Of a stretch of DNA of 39,829 nucleotides, positions 21,388-30,591 are shown one piece after another; the stretch's first letter is position 1; every line of letters starts with the position of its first letter. This DNA is from a virus: IMG/VR virus record IMGVR_UViG_3300032296_001283, positions 1 through 39,829 of that record. The stretch is one strand, 5' to 3'. Position numbers and translations under genes: made by a program. A model generated the notes under the pieces. That model was not told the origin of the DNA, made no database searches, and saw nothing but the letters and a program-made list of their open reading frames with translations.

Positions 21388-23115
21388 ATGTCAATGGATT
21401 CTGAACAAAAAGACAGGCTGATAGAGAAAATTTTAAGATACAAACTGACCGAGCATCCGACTCTGCCTCTGCCCGACAAGAAGCAGCGCATGACGATGAT
21501 CGACAACATCGGTCCCGAAAAGGTCATGGAGTTGTTTATTGTCAGGGAGAACAGGGTTAACGCTGAGAACTCCGACCCGCACAGGTATGGGGCTGAACTT
21601 GAGGCTTGGAAGGATGCTGATGAACTTTTGTGCAAGTATAATGAGATCGTGGGATTGGGCGGGAACCGGGCTGGCAAGACGGAGTGGGCTGCCAAGAGGA
21701 TGGCTCAGGCGTTTGTCGGGGCTGACTTGTCCGGTAACGTGCCGCCTTGGATACTGGAAAGGATTCACCAGCGCGGTCTCCGCATTTGGTGTTTGCATAC
21801 CAGCAGTATGACCAGCATCGCGATGCAGCAGACTGTGTTCTATAAGTATCTTCCCGCAGAACTTAAAAATGCTAAAAGAAACAACAACATTCAAATCAGT
21901 TTCACTCAAAAGAACGGCTTTAGCGAAAATACGGCTGTTTACATGAAAAACCAGATTTGGTTCCTGAATTACAAGCAGGACATCAAGGTTGTCGAGGGTG
22001 GCGAGGTTGACTTTGTTTGGTGCGACGAACTTGTGCCTCAGGACTGGCTGGACACCCTGCGCTACCGCTTGGTTACCCGAAACGGCAAGTTGCTCGTTAC
22101 CTTCACCCCGGTTCAAGGCTACACCCAGACGGTAAAAGACTATGTAAATTCCGCCAAGATCACCAAGTGGAAGGAAAGTGAGCTTCTGCCTAATAACAAC
22201 GTCTTGGGCGTACCCGCAGGCCACATGCCCTATACGGCGGAAAATATTTATGGCAGGCACGCCTGTGTCTGGTTCCACTCCAAGTTGAACCCGTACAACA
22301 ACTGGACGCGCATGAAGCAGGAACTTGCCGGAAGATCCTCTCATGACATTAAGATTCGCTGCTACGGCTGGGCCGACCAGACGGCTGGCACGGAGTTTCC
22401 CTACTTTGGCGAGGTTAACATCTTCAAGGGGGATGTCATGGACATGGCCCCGGAAGGCACAAACTACATGGCAATCGACCCCGCTGGAGCGCGGAACTGG
22501 TTCATGCTGTGGGGCAGGGTGGATATGGACGGTATACTGTGGATCTACCGTGAATGGCCCGACCAAAGTTACGGCGAATGGGCGCTCCCAAGCGATAAGC
22601 CTGACGGCAGACCCGGCCCTGCACAGAGAAGCGGAGCTGGAAGAGGGGTGAACGAGTACAGTGAGCTGATCTGGGGACTGGAAACACAGGGAAACACTAG
22701 GGAAGACATCGCTGAACGCTATATTGACCCTAGAACCGCAGGCACGGAGACCATTACCAAAGAGGGTGGCGTCACCATTGTGGACTTGTTTGCCGAAGCT
22801 ACGGTTCCTCTGTACTTATTGCCTTCTGCTGCGGTTCCGGTTGAAGAACGGGTCATTTTAATTAATGACATGTTATGTTATGACAGGGAAAAGCCGCTTG
22901 ATCGCGAACATAACCATCCTAAAATAATGGTACATGAATCTTGTCAAAACTTAATTTATAGTTTAAGGGAATGGACTGGGGCGGATGGACAAAAAGGTGC
23001 CAGCAAAGATCCTATTGACGCTTTGGGGTATCTTGTAGTCATGCAACCCAGACACTACGGCGGCGAACAATGGGAAAAGCAAATGAAACAAATGTCTCAA
23101 TGCGGTTCTTATTGA
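21388..23115 (+). CDS. terL: Terminase large subunit
   Basis: This is the ATPase-nuclease motor that packages DNA through the portal. From ATG 21388 (575 residues): Walker A GGNRAGKT at 91-98, Walker B VDFVWCDE at 207-214 with the catalytic Glu, and the coupling motif VTFTPVQG at 237-244. The RNase-H-like nuclease acidic residues are MAIDPAG (Asp364), RYIDPR (Asp447) and KDPIDALGY (Asp544). An in-frame ATG at 21277 would add 37 residues reading through a hairpin-rich leader; I think 21388 or 21394 is likelier. No Shine-Dalgarno is visible. The portal follows after 13 nt. Confidence 0.92.
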   Translation: MSMDSEQKDRLIEKILRYKLTEHPTLPLPDKKQRMTMIDNIGPEKVMELFIVRENRVNAENSDPHRYGAELEAWKDADELLCKYNEIVGLGGNRAGKTEWAAKRMAQAFVGADLSGNVPPWILERIHQRGLRIWCLHTSSMTSIAMQQTVFYKYLPAELKNAKRNNNIQISFTQKNGFSENTAVYMKNQIWFLNYKQDIKVVEGGEVDFVWCDELVPQDWLDTLRYRLVTRNGKLLVTFTPVQGYTQTVKDYVNSAKITKWKESELLPNNNVLGVPAGHMPYTAENIYGRHACVWFHSKLNPYNNWTRMKQELAGRSSHDIKIRCYGWADQTAGTEFPYFGEVNIFKGDVMDMAPEGTNYMAIDPAGARNWFMLWGRVDMDGILWIYREWPDQSYGEWALPSDKPDGRPGPAQRSGAGRGVNEYSELIWGLETQGNTREDIAERYIDPRTAGTETITKEGGVTIVDLFAEATVPLYLLPSAAVPVEERVILINDMLCYDREKPLDREHNHPKIMVHESCQNLIYSLREWTGADGQKGASKDPIDALGYLVVMQPRHYGGEQWEKQMKQMSQCGSY

Positions 23116-23128
23116 ACTTCTACTATCT

Positions 23129-25237
23129 ATGTATTCAGCTTCTTCTGATCCTCTGGCTATTGCGACGAATGTACCCGATGTCGGGGATTTGTTGAGCGAG
23201 TATGGCCGCGCAATGGTCAATTCCACGCAAGGAAACCTGACCACCAAGTTTGACGATATTCGGTTTGCCCGTTGGGCTGGTCAGAGTGATGACGGCAAAA
23301 AACACAGCAATCTTCGCCCTGAGGGCGATCCAGCGTGGCCGTTTGAGGGGGCAAGTGATGTTCGCAACCGTTTGATTGACTCAACCTGCAACGAGCTGTC
23401 TTCGCTTTTGGTTACAGCTTTTGAAAGGTCAATCATCCGCGCAAGCGGGGTTGAACTTAACGACACATCCATTAGCGGAATCGCCACCACCCTTTTGCAG
23501 TGGATTCGCGACAATAAGATGCCGCTTGAACTTCGCAGGGAGGCTGAACTTGGCGCACAGTACGCTTTTCAGTACGGCTGGACGGCTTTCTTTGTAGGCT
23601 GGAGACAGAATATCAGCAAGCGCGAGCAGCAGGTTACCATGCAGGAAGTTGTTGCCATTGCACAGCAAAGCGGCAGCCCCACACTCATGCAGTTGCCTGA
23701 TCTCATCATGCAGCAATCCGAAGAAGCTGCGGCAATCATTCAGGCTGCTGTGCCGGGGACTACAGAGTCTGAGGCCAAGCGTATGGTCAGGGAACTTGCC
23801 GAAACTGGCGTAACCACCCGCGACGAGGAGTACGTCAGCAAGAACCTGCCCGAGATCATCGCACTCAAACCTTGGGATGAAATTCTTTTTCCGCCCGAAG
23901 CAGCGGACTTGCAGCGTTCCCGTGTTATCTTCCGCCGCACTTGGATGAGTGAGGTTGAGATCCGCGAGAAGATCACCACAGAAGGCTGGAACAAGGACTG
24001 GGTGGAACTTGCCGTACAGATGGCTGGCAAAAGCAGCACCGTCTACAATACAAACATTTTGCCAAGCACGGAGATGCTCGTTTACAACGGGCTGAACTAC
24101 CAAAACATGATTGAGGTGGTGTACTGCTACACCAAGAGCTTAGATGGAAAAGCCCCCTGCATCTATTACACAGTCATCTGCCCGCAGGCAGCCGTGGATC
24201 ACCGCAAGGAAAGAATCTCTTATGCCATTCACGAGAGACTGGATTACGCGCACGGAGAGTATCCGTTTGTGGAGTTTCGTCGCGAGTGCATTCGTCGCGC
24301 CATCACTGATTGCCGTGGTGTCCCTGAACTTGCTCACACAGATCAGGATGAAATCAAGGCGCAACATGACTCCATCCGGGATCATACTGCCTTCTCGACT
24401 CTTCCTCCCATCAAAGTCGTCAAACGGATTGGAGCCATCAACAAGGTTGGCCCCGGCGTATCTTTGCCAGTGGTTAACCCCACGGACTACACGTTCATGG
24501 ACCCGCCAGCACGCGAGCCAAATGTTGCCTTTGAGCTGATTAAACAAGTTGAAACAAGTCACGCAGCTTACTTTGGCACTGTAAATCCTCTTGTTGACCC
24601 TCGTAAAACGCAACTGTCACAACAGGCGCTTGTCAACACTTGGTTGCTTACTTGGCGGAGCGTCTATCGGCAGATGTTTGCGCTTTGCTGCCAGTACATG
24701 AGTCCTGAGGAGATCCAGCGCATCACCGGAGGGCAATTGCCGCAGAGTTTGTCAGAAATCCACAACGAATTTGACCTTACCGTCAAGTTTGACGTGATGG
24801 ACTTGGATAAAGAGTACATTGCCCAGAAGATCGACTTCCTTACCAAGATTGCACAGATGGACACTGGCGGAGTACTAAATCGCAACAAGTTGACAGCAAT
24901 GATGATTCAGGCTGTCGCACCAGAGATGGCGCAGGAGCTTATCCTCAACCCGCAGGATGCAAGCCGACAGATGTTCAAGGATGTCCAGTCAGACATTGGC
25001 AACATGCTGCTTGGCAACGAGGCACTTTACCAAGAAAACGATCCCGCCGCACAGACCAAGTTGCAGTACGCCCAGCAGGTCATGCAATCCAACCCGAAAG
25101 CGCAGGCGGCTCTCCAGCAGGACGAGAACTTCAAGGCTTTGTTTGAAAACTACGTTAAGAGTCTTCAAATGTCGATTATGCAGCAGCAAAACGCGCAAAT
25201 TGGCCGCATCGGTGTAACTCCTGTATCACAACAATAA
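23129..25237 (+). CDS. Portal protein
   Basis: The 702-residue product follows the terminase and precedes the scaffold and capsid, the standard portal place. Its length fits large podoviral head-tail connector portals. N-terminal features include EGDPAWPFEGASDVRNRLID and a helical core; the mid-region carries a Tyr/Trp-rich alpha/beta wing. The C-terminal ~120 residues are Gln/Ala-rich helix (coiled-coil barrel-like, as in P22-type portals). Twelve copies should form the DNA channel and bind the terminase. It ends TAATG with the next gene. Confidence 0.85.
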   Translation: MYSASSDPLAIATNVPDVGDLLSEYGRAMVNSTQGNLTTKFDDIRFARWAGQSDDGKKHSNLRPEGDPAWPFEGASDVRNRLIDSTCNELSSLLVTAFERSIIRASGVELNDTSISGIATTLLQWIRDNKMPLELRREAELGAQYAFQYGWTAFFVGWRQNISKREQQVTMQEVVAIAQQSGSPTLMQLPDLIMQQSEEAAAIIQAAVPGTTESEAKRMVRELAETGVTTRDEEYVSKNLPEIIALKPWDEILFPPEAADLQRSRVIFRRTWMSEVEIREKITTEGWNKDWVELAVQMAGKSSTVYNTNILPSTEMLVYNGLNYQNMIEVVYCYTKSLDGKAPCIYYTVICPQAAVDHRKERISYAIHERLDYAHGEYPFVEFRRECIRRAITDCRGVPELAHTDQDEIKAQHDSIRDHTAFSTLPPIKVVKRIGAINKVGPGVSLPVVNPTDYTFMDPPAREPNVAFELIKQVETSHAAYFGTVNPLVDPRKTQLSQQALVNTWLLTWRSVYRQMFALCCQYMSPEEIQRITGGQLPQSLSEIHNEFDLTVKFDVMDLDKEYIAQKIDFLTKIAQMDTGGVLNRNKLTAMMIQAVAPEMAQELILNPQDASRQMFKDVQSDIGNMLLGNEALYQENDPAAQTKLQYAQQVMQSNPKAQAALQQDENFKALFENYVKSLQMSIMQQQNAQIGRIGVTPVSQQ

Positions 25238-25488
25238 TGACGGAAGATCAAAAGAACGCCTTTGGATTTTCGGGCAAAAACATTGTTTGGACTGAAGTCA
25301 TCAAATTAATCGAAGACATGCAGCAGCAGCAGTGGATGATTGCCATCAGCAAAGACACAAAAGGTGAAGATAGAATACACGCATGTGGTTCAGCGGACGG
25401 TATTAATCTAGTTTTATCGACACTTGTACAATTTAGACAGGATGCAAGACAATTAAATGGCTTGACTCCTACAGAAGATTTGGCATAA
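25237..25488 (+). CDS. Small conserved protein between portal and scaffold (83 aa)
   Basis: MTEDQKNAFGFSGKNIVWTE... is helical, with TKGEDRIHACGSADGINLVLST resembling small podoviral proteins found in the same slot. TAATG coupling to the portal suggests a head-assembly role. Function unknown. Confidence 0.6.
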   Translation: MTEDQKNAFGFSGKNIVWTEVIKLIEDMQQQQWMIAISKDTKGEDRIHACGSADGINLVLSTLVQFRQDARQLNGLTPTEDLA

Positions 25489-25503
25489 CGCCACTGACGG
25501 GCT

Positions 25504-25520
25504 TTCCAGCGTTACTGGAA
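25504..25520 (+). other. Hairpin before the scaffold gene
   Basis: TTCCAG-CGTTA-CTGGAA forms a perfect 6-bp stem in the 62-nt gap before the scaffold gene. A weaker AAGG/CCTT stem with TTTT follows at ~25529-25547. It may act as a processing or attenuation site. Confidence 0.4.
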
Positions 25521-25550
25521 TGATAAATTAAGGACTTGCTACCTTTTAGC

Positions 25551-26549
25551 ATGACAAAAACAACTACACAGCCTGATTCCGGGAGTCAGGAGGCAGCACA
25601 AGTACCCGTTGCAAATAACCTCGGAGCGATTGATGGAGACAGTTTAACTGATTTCATTAAATCAAATTTCCTTGACGAGGAAGGGGCGGCTCCAGCCAAA
25701 GAGGAGCAGCAGGCTGAACCTGAAGCAGAGACTGAGGAGCCAATTGTGGACTCGGAAGTGGAAGCTGAAGAAGAAGCCGATCAACCCGCTGAAGAAGAAA
25801 GCGAGGCTGAAGAAAGTCCGTTGAGCAAGGGTGTCCAGAAGCGCATCAACAAGTTAGTTGCCGCGAAGAAGGCCGCTCAAGCAGAACTGGAAGCGCAAAA
25901 AGCCAAGTTGGCTGAATTGCAGCAAGAGCTTGAGACTACAAAGTCTTACGTTCCTGAAGCAAAGGTCGATTTTTCTGATGCAGTACAGCGTTTAACCTCG
26001 ATTGAACAAGTCAGGAAGGAACACCAGAATGCATTAGAGATTCTTATGTGGTGCGAAGATAATTCCGATGGTGGCGTTTTAAAGTCATCTGACGGAACTG
26101 AACATGAGTTAACCGCTCAAGAAGTTCGCAGCATGAAGAAATTGGCAATCAGGCGCAAGGAAATCGAACTGCCTGCCCGTGCTGAATATATTCAGCATTA
26201 TGCACAAGCGAAGGCTAACGCAATTAAGGAAATGCCATTTTTAGCAGATCCTAAAAGCGAAAAGTATCAAGTTGTGCAGCAAGTATTAAAGGATTTCCCA
26301 GAAATTAAACGTAGGCCAGACTTTGAGTGGCTTGCTGGTATATTTGCACTTGGCGCAGAGGCTATGGCCTCCAAGCAGGCAGCAAAGAAAACAGCAGCAC
26401 CAATCAAACGCGCCCCAGCGCAACCTGCGGTTAAGGCTGCTCCGGTGACGGTGTCTAAAACGGATCTTCAGAAAGCCAAGCAATCCTTTGCAAAGGATTC
26501 TTCGATACGTGGAGTTGAAGACCTCATTAAAGCAATGGACTTAGTTTAG
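25551..26549 (+). CDS. Putative capsid scaffolding protein
   Basis: The 332-residue product from ATG 25551 has a very acidic N-terminal third (EAETEEPIVDSEVEAEEEAD...), a long Lys/Ala/Glu coiled coil (~95-135), and a basic Ala/Pro-rich C-terminus ending in a short helix. Acidic, coiled-coil, basic C-terminus and position directly before the capsid gene are the typical scaffold signature. It would line the procapsid and exit on maturation. Confidence 0.8.
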   Translation: MTKTTTQPDSGSQEAAQVPVANNLGAIDGDSLTDFIKSNFLDEEGAAPAKEEQQAEPEAETEEPIVDSEVEAEEEADQPAEEESEAEESPLSKGVQKRINKLVAAKKAAQAELEAQKAKLAELQQELETTKSYVPEAKVDFSDAVQRLTSIEQVRKEHQNALEILMWCEDNSDGGVLKSSDGTEHELTAQEVRSMKKLAIRRKEIELPARAEYIQHYAQAKANAIKEMPFLADPKSEKYQVVQQVLKDFPEIKRRPDFEWLAGIFALGAEAMASKQAAKKTAAPIKRAPAQPAVKAAPVTVSKTDLQKAKQSFAKDSSIRGVEDLIKAMDLV

Positions 26550-26578
26550 TCCTTAACAACTCAAACCTTATTTAGTTT

Positions 26579-27637
26579 ATGGCAATTCTTACTGAACCTA
26601 ATCTTAGTGGCCGTGGTAAACGCGAAGATCTTGCTGACATGATCAGCATGGTTGACGCAAAAGACACGCCTTTTACGTCTATGGCCCGTAAGGGCAGCAA
26701 GCCCGGAAACATGTATTTCCGTTGGCAGGCAGACAGCAATCCTGCACCCAAAGTTGGTGGTACTGTTGACGGCACCGATGTGACGTCCAACCAGTATGTC
26801 AACTGGGATGTGGGCTATCGTGCGGAACTTGCGAACTACGCGCAGGTCTTCCGTATGGATCCTGTCCGTGTGTCTAAACTTTCTACTGACATTGCCCAAG
26901 TGGCAGGTGTCCGTGATGAGTTGGCATACAACGTCAGCAAGTCCATCCTTCAGTGCAAGCGTTCGATTGAGACGACTCTCTGCTCGAACCAAACTGCACA
27001 GCAGGACAACGGATCTGTTCCTTACCTCACGGCAGGGATTCAGACTTGGATCAGCAACGCTGGTACTGGCACGCCTACTCCCGGCGACATTCCTTCACAG
27101 TTTCGCACTCCTACGGATTCGATCCTGACTGGCGCGTCCAGCGGGTTGACCGATACGGCTGTGCAGGGTCTGCTCAAGAGCATCTACAATCAGACTGGTC
27201 AGTATCGCTCCTATGATGCGATTGTTGGCACGGATCTGAAGCGTGCTTTCACGAGCCTCCTTGGCACTACCGCTCTCACCACTACCAGCACTGCTGGCGT
27301 ATTGGGCGCAGGCGCAACCAAGGTGCAGACCTTCCAGCGTGATGCTTCTGCCGAGGCTTACATCCAGTCGGTCGATGTGTTTCAAGGTGACTTTGGCACT
27401 GTAAAATTGCATCCCACTGTGTTTCTCGGGACGATCTCTGGTGGAAACTGGACGGTCACCCCGTACAAAGGTCTTGTCCTGAACATGGACTTGATTGAAG
27501 TCCGTTACGGTGGAAACGTCGCTGCGGTACAGGCACTGCCTGACTTCGGCGCTGGTGCTGCTCGCCTCGTTGAAGCGGTTTGCGGTCTGGTTGTCGGGAA
27601 CCCGTTGGGTCTTGGCAAGTTTGACTTCAGCTCGTAG
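26579..27637 (+). CDS. Major capsid protein, SU10/DUF5309-like
   Basis: The 352-residue protein opens MAILTEPNLSGRGKREDLAD and DTPFTSMARKGSKPGNMYF. It has central NYAQVFRMDPVRVSKLS and ends PLGLGKFDFSS. The TPFTS...KxGxxxxxxFxWQ start and the later APxGTxxxxxxxxL-like layout match the DUF5309 / SU10 capsid family, an HK97-type fold. It follows the scaffold gene. The leader CTTATTTAGTTT before ATG lacks Shine-Dalgarno despite the high expression expected. A strongly structured intergenic region follows its stop. Confidence 0.85.
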   Translation: MAILTEPNLSGRGKREDLADMISMVDAKDTPFTSMARKGSKPGNMYFRWQADSNPAPKVGGTVDGTDVTSNQYVNWDVGYRAELANYAQVFRMDPVRVSKLSTDIAQVAGVRDELAYNVSKSILQCKRSIETTLCSNQTAQQDNGSVPYLTAGIQTWISNAGTGTPTPGDIPSQFRTPTDSILTGASSGLTDTAVQGLLKSIYNQTGQYRSYDAIVGTDLKRAFTSLLGTTALTTTSTAGVLGAGATKVQTFQRDASAEAYIQSVDVFQGDFGTVKLHPTVFLGTISGGNWTVTPYKGLVLNMDLIEVRYGGNVAAVQALPDFGAGAARLVEAVCGLVVGNPLGLGKFDFSS

Positions 27638-27915
27638 GCTTGATTGGTGACACCTACCTAGTGGCGTGACTAGCTGGAGAGACAGCCTCGTCGGCAACGC
27701 GACATGAAGCGTTGTGGTGAACGCACACCGGAAGTGGCGTGACACTCTGGAGAGACAGAGAAATTTAGCTCGCCTACCATGTGTAGGAGGAGTAACAAGG
27801 TCACTTGTGGCCTTAGCCTTGCGACACCTGCCATTCTGGATAGCTCAGAGTGCATGGACTGGGATTTCTCAGTCGAAGAGTGGTGTGACATCTGGGAGAG
27901 ATACCAGCCACTTTT
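27638..27915 (+). ncRNA. Candidate structured RNA after the capsid gene
   Basis: This 278-nt gap lacks a convincing gene but is packed with hairpins. Three copies of AGTGGYGTGAC start at 27660, 27733 and 27879 (spacing 73 and 146 nt). Each is followed by a hairpin with a GAGAGA-type loop: GCTG/CAGC (27673-27686), CTCTG/CAGAG (27745-27760), and CTGG/CCAG with loop GAGAGATA (27892-27907). The stems differ but still pair. Between them: GCAACGC/GCGTTGT (~27694-27715), GGTG/CACC (27716-27729), CCTAC/GTAGG (27773-27787), ACAAG/CTTGT (27795-27808), ATTCTG/CAGAGT (27833-27851) and GACTG/CAGTC (27857-27874). The third unit is further closed by AGTGG/CCACT and TTTT just before the next ATG. Roles could be 3'-end protection of capsid mRNA, termination/attenuation, or a free RNA. 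Confidence 0.6.
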
Positions 27916-28263
27916 ATGCTCAATATTGACCCTAGTTTAATCCCTGCAATGGAAGCCGAGTTTCGGCGTGGATGGCAAATGAGACGAGTGCGTGCTGAAG
28001 TGCAGGCCAAACAGGCTGCGAAGTTTACTCAGCAACGCCACAAGTCAGTTGAAGGACTAGGCCAAAAGATGGGCAGCATTCCCGGTGATGCTTATCACTT
28101 CTGGGGCCATAAACTTGGTTATCAATGCTGGGAAGACAAAAATTTCTTGAAAGAATTTTGGCGTGATAACCCTCAGTGCAAAGTAAACTCTGGCGGCACA
28201 AAGGAAATTAGTGTAGGCTGGGTTCCGTCTACCAACTTTAGATCCCGCACTGTCTATCAATGA
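27916..28263 (+). CDS. Putative head-completion protein (115 aa)
   Basis: MLNIDPSLIPAMEAEFRRGW... has a basic helical N-terminus and a C-terminal part, YHFWGHKLGYQCWEDKNFLK, resembling small podoviral proteins encoded after the capsid. The ATG follows the third hairpin of the structured region by only 3 nt, so folding could hide its start. Coupled by ATGA to the next gene. Confidence 0.6.
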   Translation: MLNIDPSLIPAMEAEFRRGWQMRRVRAEVQAKQAAKFTQQRHKSVEGLGQKMGSIPGDAYHFWGHKLGYQCWEDKNFLKEFWRDNPQCKVNSGGTKEISVGWVPSTNFRSRTVYQ

Positions 28264-29468
28264 AGACTGTTCCGTTTAGTGACATCCTTGCCTCTGTCTG
28301 CCAACTTGTTGGTCTGGATCGTGCTACGCTAAACGATAAGTCTTTCGGCGCAATTCGCGACTTTACAGGACGCAGGTTGTCTGTAATTTGGGATCGCGAA
28401 GAGTGGCCTGATGTGCAACGGTACATGTACACTTGGCCGGGCATGCCTGTGCAGTCAATTGAGTCAGGATTAAATATCATTGCTACAGAAAGCAATGTTC
28501 CGCTTTCAACTGAAGAAGATGAAGATCTGTTTACTGAAAACGAACTAAACACAAACACGACTCGCATCAACTTTGATACAAACTTTAAGCGGATCTACCT
28601 GCAAGATTTTGAAAATGACAGGTACAAGTTAGGTACAGTTGGCGAGTCGTACATCAAGTTTTTAAACCCGTTTTACGGCTCTGTGGGTGATGGCCCACTT
28701 ACTTCTGTCGGAGACAAGCAGTACAACTTTACTTACTCAACTGCTACGGATGAGATTGGCGAGTACATCACAAACATTGTGATTGAAGTTGAGTTCACAA
28801 ACACAAACTACTTTGATTACGCAGGCCCAAACTCTCCTTTAACTTCAAAAGTATTGTTTTTGAACAACAAGCAGTTGTTGATTCAAGTTCCACAGGGGTC
28901 CTTGCATGGACTGAACATCTACAACAACGATCCACGCCAATCCACACGGTCTATTCCGCTGGATTTTATTGTTGAAGATTTTGCAGATCAAAACCCTCAA
29001 ACATCTGAAGAGGAAGTAAGTTATCTTCGTACATTTGAATCAGGCCGTCAGTTTGTGCAATACCGCTTAACTCCACCACGCATGTTTGGCGTTAAGTACG
29101 ACAACACATCAGTATACTCTACAGGGTCACAAATTTATTTTGACGTTGGCCAGAATAGTGGCAGTTACAGTATTAACGACAAAACTAAGGCAAGTAATGG
29201 CAATTTCTTTTTTGCTACAACAACTGTAATTGCTGGAGTTACGCCAGCCAATCAGACTACAGACATTTGGCAGCAAGTTGAAATGCCAGCTAGATTTAGG
29301 GATTACTTGGCAAACTCGGTGGCTGCGGATTTTCTTAAGTCTGAAGGTCGCGCTGAAGAAGCTATGGTGTTTGAGCAGTTGGCGGAATCGGCAATTCAGC
29401 AGCAGATTGATGTTCTTGTTCGCCAGCAGGGCCAAGTTCAAAAGTTAGACATGGTCTACACTTATTAA
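28260..29468 (+). CDS. Putative head-tail connector / adaptor protein (402 aa)
   Basis: MKTVPFSDILASVCQLVGLD... opens with a helical domain (residues ~1-60, including FTGRRLSVIWDREEWPD), like adaptor proteins that line the portal base. The remaining ~340 residues are strand-rich, and the C-terminal ~60 are helical (QLAESAIQQQIDVLVRQQGQ). Location right after the capsid genes fits an adaptor or tail-tube component. I cannot assign a specific family. Confidence 0.55.
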   Translation: MKTVPFSDILASVCQLVGLDRATLNDKSFGAIRDFTGRRLSVIWDREEWPDVQRYMYTWPGMPVQSIESGLNIIATESNVPLSTEEDEDLFTENELNTNTTRINFDTNFKRIYLQDFENDRYKLGTVGESYIKFLNPFYGSVGDGPLTSVGDKQYNFTYSTATDEIGEYITNIVIEVEFTNTNYFDYAGPNSPLTSKVLFLNNKQLLIQVPQGSLHGLNIYNNDPRQSTRSIPLDFIVEDFADQNPQTSEEEVSYLRTFESGRQFVQYRLTPPRMFGVKYDNTSVYSTGSQIYFDVGQNSGSYSINDKTKASNGNFFFATTTVIAGVTPANQTTDIWQQVEMPARFRDYLANSVAADFLKSEGRAEEAMVFEQLAESAIQQQIDVLVRQQGQVQKLDMVYTY

Positions 29469-29469
29469 C

Positions 29470-29667
29470 ATGATTACCCAATTCATCAGAAAGCGGAACA
29501 TTAATCCTGCGCTTGACGTAAACAAAAACTTTGCCCGAGTTCAAGTAAGGGGAAACTCCAAGACATTTGCGTTCAAGAAAGTAGATGTTCCTGCAAGTGC
29601 TCGCATCTTGACGCAAGCAAACGACTTTCTTAATACTGAAGCTAACCAGCGCCTTAACATTGGATAA
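29470..29667 (+). CDS. Unknown small virion-region protein (65 aa)
   Basis: MITQFIRKRNINPALDVNKN... is a small basic protein with FARVQVRGNSKTFAFKKVDV as a probable beta hairpin. It sits 1 nt after the adaptor-like gene and 3 nt before the first fibre, so is probably virion-associated. No family recognised. Confidence 0.55.
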   Translation: MITQFIRKRNINPALDVNKNFARVQVRGNSKTFAFKKVDVPASARILTQANDFLNTEANQRLNIG

Positions 29668-29670
29668 TCC

Positions 29671-30591
29671 ATGAGCATCAAAATTTCTAACCTTCCAGCA
29701 GCCGTTGCTGTAAACAATGAGGATCTTGTTCCGATTGTCCAGAATGGTGTTACCAAAAGAGCAACCGCAGTATTGATTCGTCCAACATTTGGAACTGCTG
29801 CTGGCACAGCCTGTGAAGGCAACGATGTTCGTTTGATCGATCCACGCACGCCAAAAGGGCCAGCAAGCGGTGACTTGACTGCCGAGTATCCCGGACCTGC
29901 ACTTACGACGACTGGCGTTGTTGCTTTGACTTACGGTGGAGCTGGTCAAGTTGGTCAGTTCACGGTAGACGCCAAGGGGCGCATTACCTCCGCTGCTTCT
30001 GTTGCTATCACGCCTGCGGCTATCGGGGCCTTGTCGATTTCTTCACTTGGGCCAAACGTTTCGGCGTTTTTGACTACGCCATCGAGCGCGAACTTGGCTG
30101 CTGCGCTTACAGATGAAGTAGGAAGCGGATCAGCTGTATTTGCAAGTGGCGTTGTTGGATCTGGATCTGCTGTGCTTGCAAGTGGCGTTGTTGGATCTGG
30201 ATCTGCTGTGCTTGATACAAGCCCAACGATTTCGACTCCTACTATCAATGGATACATTGAGGGAAACACTAATCTTGGTACTGTAATAACAACTGCAACC
30301 CTTAATATTACAAGCAGCACGGTTTTAACAGCTACTCTTACAGCCTCAACGGCATGTACATTCACACTGCCTCCAGTGGGTGCCGGAAAGTCATTTGTGC
30401 TTTACTTAAAACAAGCGCCATCTACAGGGAACGGCACTGCTACGTTTGTAACTTCTCCTGCTGGAAATATTTCTTGGCCCGGTGGCGTTGCGCCAACAAT
30501 GACTGCCACAGCCGGAAGACTTGATATATTTTCTTTTGTTTCCGATGGAGCAAGGTGGTATGCAAGTTATATTAAAAATTACACATACTAA
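29671..30591 (+). CDS. Tail fibre protein 1 (306 aa)
   Basis: The N-terminus MSIKISNLPAAVAVNNEDLV is the same attachment-type domain as in the 1435-residue fibre (MADIKISQLPVASIVNDNDI). Next comes a fibre-like region with LTAEYPGPALTTTGV and DEVGSGSAVFASGVVGSGSA, then a strand-rich C-terminal head domain (~200-306). The motif SANLAAALTDEVGSG is common in phage fibres. It probably trimerises. An exact 36-nt tandem repeat lies inside it. Confidence 0.75.
   Translation: MSIKISNLPAAVAVNNEDLVPIVQNGVTKRATAVLIRPTFGTAAGTACEGNDVRLIDPRTPKGPASGDLTAEYPGPALTTTGVVALTYGGAGQVGQFTVDAKGRITSAASVAITPAAIGALSISSLGPNVSAFLTTPSSANLAAALTDEVGSGSAVFASGVVGSGSAVLASGVVGSGSAVLDTSPTISTPTINGYIEGNTNLGTVITTATLNITSSTVLTATLTASTACTFTLPPVGAGKSFVLYLKQAPSTGNGTATFVTSPAGNISWPGGVAPTMTATAGRLDIFSFVSDGARWYASYIKNYTY
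30142..30213 (+). repeat. Two exact 36-nt tandem repeats in fibre 1
   Basis: Copies at 30142-30177 and 30178-30213 are identical at DNA level and encode ASGVVGSGSAVL twice. A degenerate third unit lies upstream. Identity without synonymous change points to recent slippage or duplication. Confidence 0.85.

Noticed and set aside
21433-22566. A 377-residue minus-strand frame inside the terminase
   Set aside because: It is antisense to a clearly conserved gene and its protein has no recognisable domain.
27791-27801. GTAACAAGGT matches a conserved 16S rRNA 3'-end stretch
   Set aside because: Only about 10 nt match and the flanks do not, so chance is likely.
27733-27912. Resemblance of CTCTGGAGAGAC and TTTCTCAG to glycine riboswitch pieces
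   Set aside because: The conserved GCCGAAGGNGCAA segment and the expected P1-P3 layout are absent, and no glycine-metabolism gene follows.
27838-27912. TAGCTCAGA followed by a 5-bp stem looks like a tRNA D-arm and anticodon arm
   Set aside because: No T-loop (TTCRANY) with a stem and no 7-bp acceptor could be found; the putative anticodon loop has the wrong size.
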